NCBI RefSeq assembly: GCF_001675285.1
Contig: NZ_LSGQ01000014.1
Location: forward strand, 62,001-126,000
Direction of reading: 5' to 3'
DNA: 64,000 bases
Origin: Elizabethkingia miricola
GTDB lineage: Bacteria; Bacteroidota; Bacteroidia; Flavobacteriales; Weeksellaceae
The notes beneath the pieces were generated by a model. That model searched no databases and was not told the origin of the DNA. It saw nothing but the letters and a program-made list of their open reading frames with translations. The stretch's first letter is position 1. Each line of letters begins with the position of its first letter. Both the position numbers and the translations under genes were made by a program. Shown piece after piece: positions 27,437-36,467 of the stretch.

Positions 27437-28342
27437 TCAAACAACTTTACTTCTATAGGCTACAGGCGATAATCGGGTTTGTTTCCTGAAGAAATTGGTA
27501 AAATAAGCAGAGTCATCAAAGCCCAGGCAAAATGCAATTTCATTGATGTTCCAGTCTGTATGATTCAATAAAGCCTTAGCCTCCTGAACGATTCTGTTGG
27601 CTATCAGTTCGGAGGTAGTCTTTCCTGTAACTGTCTTTAGTGCCCTGTTGAGAGAATTAACATGAATATTAAGATTCTGAGCATAATCTACCGCAGATTT
27701 TAATCTCAGCGGATTGGCAGTTCCATCAATAGGATATTGTCTTTCCATCAGATCCATAAATAGCGAAGCTACTCTCTGTGAAGCATTATTATATCGTTCA
27801 TAAGACTGTGCCGGGCTCATTTTCATGGCTTCATGCATCAGAAGCTGCAAATAGTTACGAATAACATCATATTTGTGGACATAATCGGCATCTATTTCTT
27901 CTTTTATTCTGGAAAAAAGAAGCTCTACAGATTTTACCTGATCGTCATTCAAAAAGAATACAGGTTCACCTCCTATTTTATAAAAGTTGGAATCCTGAAT
28001 ATTTCCCATATTACCATTTTTTAGAAAATGTTCAGTAAAAAGACAGAACCATCCGCTCTGATCTTCGGAGGTTGCTTCCCATGAATAGGGAATCAATGGG
28101 CTCGAGAAAAGCAATGCAGGACGATCTATACAAATCCATCTGTCGGCATAGTGCAATTTTCCCTCACCTATAATTAAAGAGATTTTATAGTAATCTCTGC
28201 GACTGTATGGTGTAACCCTGGCACAACTTTCTCTGGAGAAAATATTGACATGCCCCACCCCCGGACAACACAAGAGTTTGGAAACATCTTTTCCGGGTAA
28301 TGTTCTGGTATAAAATTCCTGTAAAGTTTCGGAGGTTTTCAT
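27437..28342 (-). CDS. AraC-family transcriptional regulator
   Basis: 301 residues. A cupin-like sensory N-terminus (about 20-160) precedes two helix-turn-helix units at the C-terminus, the second being WNINEIAFCLGFDDSAYFTN then FFRKQTRLSPVAYR. It lies next to an aldo/keto reductase on the same strand and may control it. The -7 element (minus-strand TATCTTTG, 28347-28354) is only 4 bp from the ATG, so the mRNA may be leaderless or the true start is slightly downstream. Confidence 0.88.
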   Translation of the reverse strand: MKTSETLQEFYTRTLPGKDVSKLLCCPGVGHVNIFSRESCARVTPYSRRDYYKISLIIGEGKLHYADRWICIDRPALLFSSPLIPYSWEATSEDQSGWFCLFTEHFLKNGNMGNIQDSNFYKIGGEPVFFLNDDQVKSVELLFSRIKEEIDADYVHKYDVIRNYLQLLMHEAMKMSPAQSYERYNNASQRVASLFMDLMERQYPIDGTANPLRLKSAVDYAQNLNIHVNSLNRALKTVTGKTTSELIANRIVQEAKALLNHTDWNINEIAFCLGFDDSAYFTNFFRKQTRLSPVAYRSKVV

Positions 28343-28654
28343 AGTTCAAAGATATAAAAATCAATCATTACTTGATATATGAAATTTATTGAGAAGTTTT
28401 CTAATTATACTTCTATCAAGACTCTGGTATACTCAAAGTGCATTTAAAATATACCGCCGTTATTATATCATTTACTAAATTTCAATACTATATCAATACC
28501 TTAATAAACTTAATTCCCAAATGATGAAATAAGCTATTAAGAAGTTTAGATAGTTTAGGCTCTCAAATAATCCTTGCCAAGGTTTTGAACCTAGACAAGA
28601 GAAATAAAAAAGCCGGAAGAATATCTTCCGGCTTGTAATTGTATTGTTATAGTA
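28343..28654. other. Intergenic region between the AraC gene and lysS
   Basis: Holds the AraC promoter element (28347-28354, minus strand) and the lysS terminator near 28610. Between them is AT-rich DNA with no visible gene. Confidence 0.5.
28610..28634 (-). terminator. lysS terminator
   Basis: Hairpin AAGCCGGAAGA / TCTTCCGGCTT with a T run on the minus strand, 20 bp after the lysS stop. Confidence 0.85.
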
Positions 28655-30358
28655 TTAAACCATTTTAATCAATAGAACATCATCTACTTTCTCAACTTTC
28701 ACTAAGTTGTTTTTTGTAAGGTTCTTGATAGCTTTATCCCATTTCTTACCGGATAGCTGGCTTTTATCTTTAACTTCAGCTAAAGCAGTTGCTTCTTCAT
28801 TTGCGCTTACGATTTCGATAATTGCTTTTTCATCTTCGTTTAGCTCCAATTTAGGTTCTGTTTTCTCCGGACGCATTTGCGGGAAGAATAATACCTCCTG
28901 AATAGACGGGTTATTAGTAAGGAACATAATTAATCTATCCATACCAATTCCTAAACCTGAAGTTGGTGGCATACCATATTCTAAAGCTCTAAGGAAGTCT
29001 TCGTCGATAAACTGACCTGCTTCATCATCACCTTTCTCAGAAAGTCTAAGTTGATCTTCAAAACGCTCTCTCTGATCGATTGGATCATTAAGCTCTGAAT
29101 AAGCATTAGCAATCTCCTTACCGCAAACCATAAGTTCAAAACGCTCGGTTAAGCCTTCCTGACTTCTGTGTTTTTTAGTCAGCGGAGACATCTCTATAGG
29201 ATAGTCTGTAATGAATGTTGGCTGAATAAAGTTACCTTCACATTTCTCACCGAAAATTTCATCGATAAGTTTTCCTTTCCCCATTGTTTCATCAACTTCT
29301 AAACCGATAGACTTAGCAAAAGCACGAAGCTCTTCTTCAGTTTTTCCGGTAATATCATATCCTGTATATTTCTGAATAGCTTCAGTCATAGATACTCTTG
29401 GATATGGTGCTTTGAAGTCAATTTCATGTTCACCAAAAGTTGCTTTAGAAGTTCCGTTCACTGCAATAGCACAATGCTCTAATAACTTCTCTGTGAAATC
29501 CATCATCCAGTTGTAGTCTTTATAAGCTACATAAATTTCCATTGCGGTAAATTCCGGATTGTGAGTTCTGTCCATTCCTTCATTACGGAAGTTTTTAGAA
29601 AACTCGTAAACACCATCAAAACCTCCAACAATCAGTCTCTTCAGGTATAATTCGTTTGCAATACGAAGGTATAAAGGAATATCCAATGCATTGTGATGCG
29701 TAATAAATGGTCTTGCAGCCGCTCCACCAGGAATAGACTGTAATACCGGAGTTTCAACCTCAAAGTATCCTTTGTCATTGAAGAAACCACGCATAGCGTT
29801 GAATAATTTAGTTCTCTTGATGAAAATATCTTTAACATGCGGATTCACAGCTAAATCTACATAACGCATACGGTAACGTAATTCCGGATCTACGAATGCA
29901 TCGTGAATTTTTCCATCTTCATCAGTTTTTACAACTGGAAGCGGACGTAATGTTTTTGATAAAAGGGTAAATTTGGTTACATGTACGGAGATTTCGCCTA
30001 CCTGTGTTTTGAACAGATAACCTTCAATTCCGATAAAATCACCAATATCTAAAAGTTTTTTGAAAACGGTATTGTACTCCACTGCTTCTTCTGTACTGGA
30101 AACATCGTCACGTGATACATAGATTTGTACACGTCCTTCACTGTCCTGAAGCTCTGCAAATGAAGCTTTCCCCATAATACGAACACTCATCAAGCGTCCT
30201 GCCAACTTCACCTTCTTACCATCCTCGTACTTGTCCTTTATCTCCTGCGTATTTGTATTTACTTCAAATTCCGCTGCCGGATAAGGCTCGATCCCCATCT
30301 GTCTCAGCTGTTGCAGTTTTTCTCTGCGGATGATTTCTTGCTCTGTAAGTTGTTGCAT
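28655..30358 (-). CDS. lysS: Lysyl-tRNA synthetase (class II)
   Basis: 567 residues. An N-terminal OB fold binds the anticodon (about 50-160, [19 protein letters not shown]). The class II catalytic core shows motif 2 [19 protein letters not shown] and motif 3 [13 protein letters not shown]. The C-terminal extension of about 70 residues, ending in a small winged-helix-like unit ([20 protein letters not shown]), is beyond the usual bacterial length but occurs in flavobacterial enzymes. The -7 element TAATTTTG (minus strand, 30382-30389) lies 24 bp upstream. Confidence 0.96.
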   Translation of the reverse strand: MQQLTEQEIIRREKLQQLRQMGIEPYPAAEFEVNTNTQEIKDKYEDGKKVKLAGRLMSVRIMGKASFAELQDSEGRVQIYVSRDDVSSTEEAVEYNTVFKKLLDIGDFIGIEGYLFKTQVGEISVHVTKFTLLSKTLRPLPVVKTDEDGKIHDAFVDPELRYRMRYVDLAVNPHVKDIFIKRTKLFNAMRGFFNDKGYFEVETPVLQSIPGGAAARPFITHHNALDIPLYLRIANELYLKRLIVGGFDGVYEFSKNFRNEGMDRTHNPEFTAMEIYVAYKDYNWMMDFTEKLLEHCAIAVNGTSKATFGEHEIDFKAPYPRVSMTEAIQKYTGYDITGKTEEELRAFAKSIGLEVDETMGKGKLIDEIFGEKCEGNFIQPTFITDYPIEMSPLTKKHRSQEGLTERFELMVCGKEIANAYSELNDPIDQRERFEDQLRLSEKGDDEAGQFIDEDFLRALEYGMPPTSGLGIGMDRLIMFLTNNPSIQEVLFFPQMRPEKTEPKLELNEDEKAIIEIVSANEEATALAEVKDKSQLSGKKWDKAIKNLTKNNLVKVEKVDDVLLIKMV

Positions 30359-30381
30359 AATAGGTTATATTTAACAGTCTG

Positions 30382-30389
30382 CAAAATTA
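30382..30389 (-). promoter_or_regulatory. lysS promoter -7 element
   Basis: Minus-strand TAATTTTG, exact TAnnTTTG. Confidence 0.45.
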
Positions 30390-30492
30390 AGGATTATTTA
30401 AAAAATATAACAGTGTTTCATCAGATAATATGATAATAAAGCTGTTTTGCTTTTTGTTATCCTGATCTTTAGTTTATTAAGAGCAGAATAAT

Positions 30493-30948
30493 CTACAGAT
30501 AGCTTCCCTTCAGAGCTTCTATAATGATATTATGATCCTCTTCATCATGAAGCCCCGATACTGTTATAACAGCTATCATTCCTCCATTCTTTACAAAAAT
30601 TGGTATTGCTCCTCCTTTAGCCAGAAAATCTCTTTCATCCAGCCCAAAAGTTTTTTCTAAACTCATATTACCTTCCTTCAGATCATTTTTTACACTAAGT
30701 GAACTTTCTTCAAATTGCCTGGTGATATTTGCTTTTCTTCTTAACCAGTTATGCTTGTCCACCGGAAGTGTATCATCTACATACAGAAATACAGTTTGGT
30801 TTAGCCTGCAAACTTCTACAGCTATATGTTGATTGCGGCTTTTAGCCAAATCAATAATTTTCACACCCATATCAAAAGCCATACGGTTGGAAAAGCGGTC
30901 GAGCTCTATTTTTCTTAGCGGCTCGTTATTGTTGTTATGATCTGTCAT
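30493..30948 (-). CDS. UPF0303/HbpS-like protein
   Basis: 151 residues. The pattern with DMGVKIIDLAKSRNQHIAVE, the NWLRRKANITRQF segment and GGAIPIFVKNGGMIAVITVS is that of the UPF0303 proteins, which share the haem-binding HbpS/GlcG fold. The role in this organism is unknown; haem or redox handling is a possibility. Single gene without an evident operon partner. Confidence 0.8.
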   Translation of the reverse strand: MTDHNNNNEPLRKIELDRFSNRMAFDMGVKIIDLAKSRNQHIAVEVCRLNQTVFLYVDDTLPVDKHNWLRRKANITRQFEESSLSVKNDLKEGNMSLEKTFGLDERDFLAKGGAIPIFVKNGGMIAVITVSGLHDEEDHNIIIEALKGSYL

Positions 30949-30990
30949 TATTAGTTTATTAATTTTGATTTTGAATTTAATTCAATAAAA

Positions 30991-31012
30991 AACCGGAAGA
31001 CTAGCTTCCGGC
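30991..31012 (-). terminator. Cytochrome c gene terminator
   Basis: Hairpin CCGGAAG / CTTCCGG with a run of T on the minus strand, about 25 bp after the stop. Confidence 0.75.
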
Positions 31013-31036
31013 ACAATAATATATGGATTAGAATGT

Positions 31037-31447
31037 TTACTTCTTAAGACTAAGAACATACATAGCCATAGCTTCTGCCTGAGCCTGCGTAAGATCTGCG
31101 TGTGGTGCCATCGGAATTTCTCCCCAAACACCTTGTCCTCCTTTTATTATTTTTTCTGCAAGCATCTTTCTGTTTTGTTCTGTATTTTCATACTTCGCTG
31201 CAACATCTTTATAAGCCGGACCTATAAGTTTAGTATCATCAGCATGGCAGGTACGACAGTCGGAAGCATTAATAAATTCTAGCCCACTTTCAGGTGTCGG
31301 AACTTTAACTTCTGCGTTCTGTTGTTCTACAGTTACTTTAGGTTCTTCCAACATGGTATTGCTTTCCTTTTCTACAGGAGTTTCTTTTTTCGAACATGAA
31401 AAAGCTGCAAAAGCTAATAATGCAATAAGAAAGACTTGTTTTTTCAT
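31037..31447 (-). CDS. Cytochrome c lipoprotein
   Basis: 136 residues. A lipoprotein signal ends at Cys18 (FAAFSC), followed by an acidic linker (20-55) and a monohaem class I cytochrome with CRTCH (64-68) and a distal methionine in EIPMAPH (M113). Such proteins pass electrons at the outer face of the inner membrane or in the periplasm. The -7 element TAAATTTG on the minus strand (31470-31477) lies upstream. Confidence 0.92.
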   Translation of the reverse strand: MKKQVFLIALLAFAAFSCSKKETPVEKESNTMLEEPKVTVEQQNAEVKVPTPESGLEFINASDCRTCHADDTKLIGPAYKDVAAKYENTEQNRKMLAEKIIKGGQGVWGEIPMAPHADLTQAQAEAMAMYVLSLKK

Positions 31448-31469
31448 ACTTTACTTTTATTTAGGTAAA

Positions 31470-31477
31470 CAAATTTA
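31470..31477 (-). promoter_or_regulatory. Cytochrome c promoter -7 element
   Basis: Minus-strand TAAATTTG, 23 bp before the start. Confidence 0.45.
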
Positions 31478-31590
31478 ACCATTAAATCCCTTGGATTCTT
31501 TCTAAATGACATCTATCAAGTGAAAATGCAATGTATGAATGGAAAATATTCCACTTATGATCTTTAACTCCTATATCATCATGTTACACC

Positions 31591-31616
31591 GCTAGCGCGA
31601 GTGCCACACTCGTGGC
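31591..31616. repeat. REP-like palindrome 1
   Basis: GCTAGCGCGAGTG, a short loop, then CACTCGTGGC; the central GCGAGTG/CACTCGT hairpin is shared with the other copies. Confidence 0.75.
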
Positions 31617-31666
31617 CTTTAATTCCATATTCTAACGTTATAAGCACTGTATCAATAATATTGTCT

Positions 31667-31691
31667 GCACGAGCCAGAGCCTCGCGCCAGC
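31667..31691. repeat. REP-like palindrome 2
   Basis: Inverse orientation: GCACGAGCC, loop, CTCGCGCCAGC. Confidence 0.7.
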
Positions 31692-31740
31692 AATTAACTG
31701 TCTTAATTATAAAATATGCTTAGAATAATTCTTAAACATA

Positions 31741-31768
31741 GCGCTGGCGCGAGTGTCTCACTCGTGCT
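31741..31768. repeat. REP-like palindrome 3
   Basis: GCGCTGGCGCGAGTG then CACTCGTGCT; 90 bp before the transposase start. Confidence 0.75.
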
Positions 31769-31857
31769 AATAACTTTCAGAATTATAGACACAAATAAAA
31801 TTCTAAATTAATCTTTCTGCACCACTACTATAGTTTTCTTTTATTACATTTATAAGT

Positions 31858-32409
31858 ATGAGTAGAAAATACAAATTCCATGAAAAAGACGGAGCTTATT
31901 TTATAAGCTTTGCAACTGTATTCTGGATTGATGTTTTTACCAGAATAGAGTATTTTAATATCATTATTGAATCATTAAATTACTGTAGAAAAAATAAAGG
32001 AATGTCAATTTTTGGATATTGTATAATGCCCAGCCATATACATTTAATATTCCGTTCAGAAGAAGGTAAACCTTCTGAATTAATAAGGGACTTTAAAGGT
32101 TACACAGCCAGAAGCTTATTACAAACAATTAGTGAAAACCCTCAAGAAAGCAGAAAAGACTGGTTACTTTGGATGTTTAAAAAGGCTGGGCAGCGAAACT
32201 CAAATGTAAAAAAATATCAGTTTTGGCAACAGAATAATCATCCTATTGAGATATGGTCATTGAAAGTATTCGAACAAAAACTTAATTATATCCATCAAAA
32301 CCCTGTAGAATGTGGCTTTGTAGTTGAGTCTTGGGAATGGAAATATAGTAGTGCAAGGAATTATTGCGACGATTTGGACCAAATATTAGAAATTGATATA
32401 AACACTTAA
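31858..32409 (+). CDS. REP-associated tyrosine transposase (RAYT)
   Basis: 183 residues of the Y1/HUH transposase fold. The metal-binding HUH motif is PSHIHLIF (H60, H62) and the catalytic tyrosine is probably in LNYIHQNPVECGFV (Y144). RAYTs are single-copy domesticated enzymes that maintain REP palindromes, and here at least five REP-like palindromes flank the gene. This is not an IS: there are no terminal repeats typical of IS200/IS605. The ORF appears intact. Confidence 0.93.
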   Translation: MSRKYKFHEKDGAYFISFATVFWIDVFTRIEYFNIIIESLNYCRKNKGMSIFGYCIMPSHIHLIFRSEEGKPSELIRDFKGYTARSLLQTISENPQESRKDWLLWMFKKAGQRNSNVKKYQFWQQNNHPIEIWSLKVFEQKLNYIHQNPVECGFVVESWEWKYSSARNYCDDLDQILEIDINT

Positions 32410-32416
32410 ATTCATC

Positions 32417-32442
32417 AGCACGAGCCAAAGGCTCGCACTAGC
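32417..32442. repeat. REP-like palindrome 4
   Basis: AGCACGAGCC, loop, GGCTCGCACTAGC; immediately after the transposase stop. Confidence 0.75.
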
Positions 32443-32461
32443 AAAAAAGCCTTAAATATAA

Positions 32462-32488
32462 CGCTGGCGCGAGTGTCACACTCGTGCA
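32462..32488. repeat. REP-like palindrome 5
   Basis: GCTGGCGCGAGTGTCACACT then CGTGC; near copy of palindrome 3. Confidence 0.75.
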
Positions 32489-32518
32489 TATTAATTCCAA
32501 AAGTATTTCACAAAAAAC

Positions 32519-32542
32519 AGCCCGAAGAAATTCTTCGGGCTG
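32519..32542. terminator. Terminator
   Basis: Hairpin CAGCCCGAAGAA / TTCTTCGGGCTG with T-rich flanks, at the 3' end of the minus-strand gene 32562-33056. Confidence 0.8.
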
Positions 32543-32561
32543 ATTTATTTTATACAAAAGC

Positions 32562-33056
32562 TTATTTCAGTTTTTTAAGATCTACTATTCCAAAATGCAG
32601 CCATATTCCAAAAATTCCGGTTCTGGTATAAAATTCTTCTTTACCATTAAACCTAACTTTTGTTTTAGGTTCTGTCTGACAAATAAAAAAATGATTGCCA
32701 TCTATACAGTTCATTTTTCCGCTTCGGTGTAATTCTGTCCAGCCAAATTCTTTATACTGATCTTCCTTATCTTCCGGGACGAACAAAAATCGTCTTATTA
32801 CAGCCTGCCCCTTTTTACCTTCTTTTGTTGATGTAACTGCCCAACGTGCCAAATCAGATTGGTATCTTGCTGCAACCTCATCAGCTTTTGCATCTGCTAC
32901 ACGCTCAATGATCAAAGTATCCGAAGCGTTCATCAAGCTGTCTTTTATTGCATATATACCATAAGAGCCAGACCATATATCGGTTTTTGTATTCTTCTGT
33001 GCATATAGACAGCTAAATAATCCGGTTATAATAAAAGCGAAAAAAAGCTTCTTCAT
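32562..33056 (-). CDS. Secreted protein of unknown function
   Basis: 164 residues with a signal peptide (MKKLFFAFIITGLFSCLYAQ). The rest is mixed beta/alpha with no motif I recognise. It lies 14 bp after the M1 peptidase gene on the same strand, so it is probably in its operon and may act in the periplasm with it. Confidence 0.65.
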   Translation of the reverse strand: MKKLFFAFIITGLFSCLYAQKNTKTDIWSGSYGIYAIKDSLMNASDTLIIERVADAKADEVAARYQSDLARWAVTSTKEGKKGQAVIRRFLFVPEDKEDQYKEFGWTELHRSGKMNCIDGNHFFICQTEPKTKVRFNGKEEFYTRTGIFGIWLHFGIVDLKKLK

Positions 33057-33070
33057 ATTTTATATACTAT

Positions 33071-34936
33071 TTAAAATACTTTCAGGTTATCCTGTGGTGT
33101 ATAATCCATAAAGATGCCACCATCCAGATTCACAGATTTTACCTGCTTTTTTATCGGAAGTTCTAAAGTAGTTTTCTTTTGATCTTTCTCCCATACAGCA
33201 GGTGTGAAACGCTTATTTTCTTTGGTTCCGTCTGTATAAGTTACTACAGCATCGAACGGCACTGCAAAACCACCTACATTGTCAACCTTAATATTCAGCT
33301 TGTTGTTTTGTTGTGCAGCATCCGATATCTTCAAATCTATGTAATTATTACTATAGAACCAGTTGTTCCAGAACCAGGTAAGATCTTTGCCGGAACCTGT
33401 ATTCATAGAATAAAAATAATCCCAAGGAATAGGATGCTTACCATTCCAGTTATCCATATAGTGATGCAGTGCTTTTTTGAATAAAGCATCACCAAGATAT
33501 TCTTTCAGTGCCAGATAAGATAAAGAGGATTTCACATAAGAATTGTTACCATATCCTGCTCCCGACACCTGAGTAGTCATAGTGATTAATGGCTGATCCT
33601 GTTCTGTCGCAGGGCTGGTGATCCATTTCTTTGTTCTGAAATTTTTATAGAAGGTATCTGCCGCTTCTTTTCCGTTTTCATCAATTCCGATCAGATATTC
33701 CAGTGTTGTCGCCCAACCTTCATCCATATAAGCATAGCGGGTTTCATTAATCCCCATATAGAAAGGGAAATAGGTATGTGCAATTTCATGATCAGCTGTC
33801 AGGCGGGCATCCTGAAAATTATCCGGAACTGTACTGTCATTAATCATCATAGGATATTCCATATCTGCATATCCCTGAATAGCCGTCATTACCGGATAAG
33901 GGTATTCTACACCCGGCCAGTTTTTGGAAAACCAGTCGATATTATAACGCATCCAGCCTGTATATTGTTCGAAATCTTTCGCTCCGGCTTTGTAGCCAGC
34001 CTGTACACTTACTCTTTTTGTTTTCAGCTGCACACTGGAAGCATCCCATACATAATGGTTACTCAGTGCAAAACAGAAATCAGAGATATGGTTTGCTTTA
34101 AACTTCCATACATTCCAATCATTCTGCTTCGTAACCTTACCAGACTTCATCTCAGCTTCGTTGGCAACATGTATTATTTTATCGCTCTTCAGAGATTCTT
34201 TAAAGCGCTTCAAATATTCCGGCTGCAATACCTCTTCCGGATTCAGGAAATCTCCTGTAGACCATACAACATAGTTTTTCGGAGCAGAAATGGCAAAACT
34301 ATAGTCATTGAAATCATTATAAAACTCTTGTCTGTCCGAATGCTGAATAAAGTCCCAACCGTTGTAATCATCATATACAGATACTCTTGGGTAAGAATAA
34401 GCTACATAAAACGTATTTGGGTCTATTTGGCCTTCTCTGCCACTTTGTACCGAAAGCGGATACTCCCACTCTATTTTTATTTCAGCTTTGGCTTTAGACG
34501 CTAATGGTTTATTCAGCTCTACAGCTTCTACTGTACTCCAGTCATCACTGTCAATGTTATAACTTTCACCGTTTACACTGAATGATTTTATTTTCAGTCC
34601 CGAACTTAGGAAATCTTTCGATACAAATCCTGAGCGTGGCGATTGTGGCTTGTGCATATTATTCACAAAGCGAATTGCTAATATATCAAACTGATCCGGG
34701 CTATTATTGTCATACAAAATAGTTTCGCTGCCGGAAACAATTTTGGTATCTGCATTTACTTTTATCTGAATATCATAAATTCCTTTATTCTGCCAGTAAT
34801 TTTTACCAGGTGCTCCCGACAAATCACGGGTACCGTTGGCATAAGCTTTCTTAATGTTTCTTGGCATATATAACTCCTGAGCTGTAGCCTGTCCTAACAT
34901 TCCCAGTAAAGCTATGCTGAAAAATATTTTTCTCAT
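33071..34936 (-). CDS. M1-family metallopeptidase
   Basis: 621 residues with a signal peptide (1-19). The zinc site is HEIAHTYFPFYMG (H383, E384, H387) with the second zinc ligand E406 in MDEGWATTLE. GYADMEYPMM (355-364) stands where M1 enzymes have GAMEN. The family cleaves N-terminal amino acids; this variant is exported. C-terminal beta-sandwich region from about 550. The -7 element TAATTTTG reads on the minus strand at 34960-34967. Confidence 0.92.
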   Translation of the reverse strand: MRKIFFSIALLGMLGQATAQELYMPRNIKKAYANGTRDLSGAPGKNYWQNKGIYDIQIKVNADTKIVSGSETILYDNNSPDQFDILAIRFVNNMHKPQSPRSGFVSKDFLSSGLKIKSFSVNGESYNIDSDDWSTVEAVELNKPLASKAKAEIKIEWEYPLSVQSGREGQIDPNTFYVAYSYPRVSVYDDYNGWDFIQHSDRQEFYNDFNDYSFAISAPKNYVVWSTGDFLNPEEVLQPEYLKRFKESLKSDKIIHVANEAEMKSGKVTKQNDWNVWKFKANHISDFCFALSNHYVWDASSVQLKTKRVSVQAGYKAGAKDFEQYTGWMRYNIDWFSKNWPGVEYPYPVMTAIQGYADMEYPMMINDSTVPDNFQDARLTADHEIAHTYFPFYMGINETRYAYMDEGWATTLEYLIGIDENGKEAADTFYKNFRTKKWITSPATEQDQPLITMTTQVSGAGYGNNSYVKSSLSYLALKEYLGDALFKKALHHYMDNWNGKHPIPWDYFYSMNTGSGKDLTWFWNNWFYSNNYIDLKISDAAQQNNKLNIKVDNVGGFAVPFDAVVTYTDGTKENKRFTPAVWEKDQKKTTLELPIKKQVKSVNLDGGIFMDYTPQDNLKVF

Positions 34937-34959
34937 TTTTAAAATTTACGGATAAGTAT

Positions 34960-34967
34960 CAAAATTA
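34960..34967 (-). promoter_or_regulatory. M1 peptidase promoter -7 element
   Basis: Minus-strand TAATTTTG, 23 bp before the start. Confidence 0.45.
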
Positions 34968-35042
34968 GGGAAAATACCGCTATAAAAGGGCTTTATGCGC
35001 AAAAGAAATCAGAAAACGCTATATTTATTATCCGGATACTAT

Positions 35043-35210
35043 TAAGAGCCTGTTTAAATTTTATAGTTAATACTCTTCGATAGTTCGTCAAGCTCACTAT
35101 AGACTTAGGTCAGAGTGACATTGTTCATCCAAAATATCTTTCTTTAGAATTGTCAGACTGAGCCTGTCGAAGTCTAGATTATTTTTAATTAAAATCTAAA
35201 CAGGTTCTTA
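35043..35210. repeat. MITE-like element with 21-bp inverted ends
   Basis: The left end (35043-35063) and right end (35190-35210) are inverted copies of each other with about three mismatches (TAAGAGCCTGTTTAAATTTT at left). The interior carries a second shorter repeat word (GACTGAGCCTGTCGAAG at 35158-35174). It has no ORF, which fits a non-autonomous mobile element. Confidence 0.6.
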
Positions 35211-35585
35211 ACCTGATATACTCTTTCGGAAATGGCCGGGTGTTTGTCCTGTCCATTTTTTGAAGAACTTGGAAAAATTGGAAGGATCATATGTAAGCTG
35301 TACTGCAACCTGAGCGACAGGAGCTTTTGTTTCTTTTAAAAGCTTCTTTGCCTGGTCTATAATTTTCTCGTCATAAAAATGACATGGATGATGTCCGGTC
35401 TCCTGCTGAATAGTATCCGACAGATGCTGATGCGAAACAGCCAATTCGCGGGCAATCTGATTAAGTTCCATAAATTCAGATACTCTCCCCTGAACAACAT
35501 CGTCTATATGTTGATCCAGAAATGCAAAATAACTGGTAAGAATCTCTTTACTTCTTGTTATGCTTTTATCCTGATCGGGCATCAA
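35208..35585 (-). CDS. Short AraC-type DNA-binding protein
   Basis: 125 residues, helical. The C-terminal part is an AraC-type double helix-turn-helix (QIARELAVSHQHLSDTIQQE, then APVAQVAVQLTYDPSNFSKF ending FFKKWTGQTPGHFRK). No sensory domain, so the protein is about half the usual AraC length. Whether it is complete or a truncated regulator is uncertain, but it starts cleanly at an ATG. Its 3' end touches the MITE-like repeat. Confidence 0.75.
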   Translation of the reverse strand: MMPDQDKSITRSKEILTSYFAFLDQHIDDVVQGRVSEFMELNQIARELAVSHQHLSDTIQQETGHHPCHFYDEKIIDQAKKLLKETKAPVAQVAVQLTYDPSNFSKFFKKWTGQTPGHFRKSISG

Positions 35586-35657
35586 TGTGTTTCGTTTATA
35601 ATTTCTCTAAAATACAAAAAAACACAGTAAACGATATGGTGAACTTTTCAGATTATA

Positions 35658-36395
35658 TTATTGGCTTATGACCGGCTTATTTTTACGCTCCAGTTCAAAG
35701 ATTAGATTAGATTTAATCTCTGTAAAAATATAATCGCGCGCTTCAGCGAAGGAAATTCCGTATCGTCTGGATACAACCTGTAATTCTTCGGGGAATTTAG
35801 ACAACAGAAAATCGTAATACTTGTCCAATTCTTCTTCGGAAGGCATCGCAAAACTTATTCTAAGCTGGAAACGTCTGATGAGTGCAACATCCAGAATATC
35901 GATATGATTGGTTGCCGCAATTAAGAGTGCTTTCTCGGAAAAGTTATCTACCATTTGGATAATACTGTTTACCAAACGGCGCATTTCGCCAACATCTTTA
36001 TCGTCATTACCCCGCATCTTTCCGATGTGATCGAATTCATCCAGAAACAACACTGCATTTTCCCTATTTACTTTATCAAAAATCAGTCTTATATTTTTAG
36101 CAGTATCTCCTATTCTGGATGAAATAAAATTACTGAGATCCAGTATATACAAAGGCTTCTTCAGTGATGTGGCAATAGCTTTTGCAGTAGTAGTCTTACC
36201 ACACCCTGAATATCCGTGTAAAAGAACTTTATTATTTACAGGAAGATTGTATTTTTTCAGTTCGTCGATATAGGTAAACTCTTTCATCAGCTGATTAAGC
36301 TCTCTCCTGTTTTCTTCATCCAGAAAAACATCATCCCAATTAACCTTTTCTTTTTCATCGATCAGAATCCCCGTGGTACTCATAATATACTGCAA
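35658..36395 (-). CDS. AAA+ ATPase
   Basis: 245 residues. Walker A GYSGCGKTT (61-69), Walker B VLFLDEFD (115-122), a sensor-like ALLIAATNH and an arginine finger region VALIRRFQLRIS. The fold is that of a single-domain AAA+ ATPase of the FtsH/spastin-like group. No membrane or protease domain, so it may remodel a partner protein. The start could also be at the methionine four residues in. No operon partner recognised. Confidence 0.83.
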   Translation of the reverse strand: MQYIMSTTGILIDEKEKVNWDDVFLDEENRRELNQLMKEFTYIDELKKYNLPVNNKVLLHGYSGCGKTTTAKAIATSLKKPLYILDLSNFISSRIGDTAKNIRLIFDKVNRENAVLFLDEFDHIGKMRGNDDKDVGEMRRLVNSIIQMVDNFSEKALLIAATNHIDILDVALIRRFQLRISFAMPSEEELDKYYDFLLSKFPEELQVVSRRYGISFAEARDYIFTEIKSNLIFELERKNKPVISQ

Positions 36396-36467
36396 TTTAT
36401 TTGATGTGTTAAATTTACGGAATATCTGAGTATTGGTAAACCTGATTTTTATCTCTCTTTCAATCTG

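Noticed and set aside
33776-34504. 242-codon plus-strand ORF
   Set aside because: Antisense to the M1 peptidase, no recognisable domain and no promoter.
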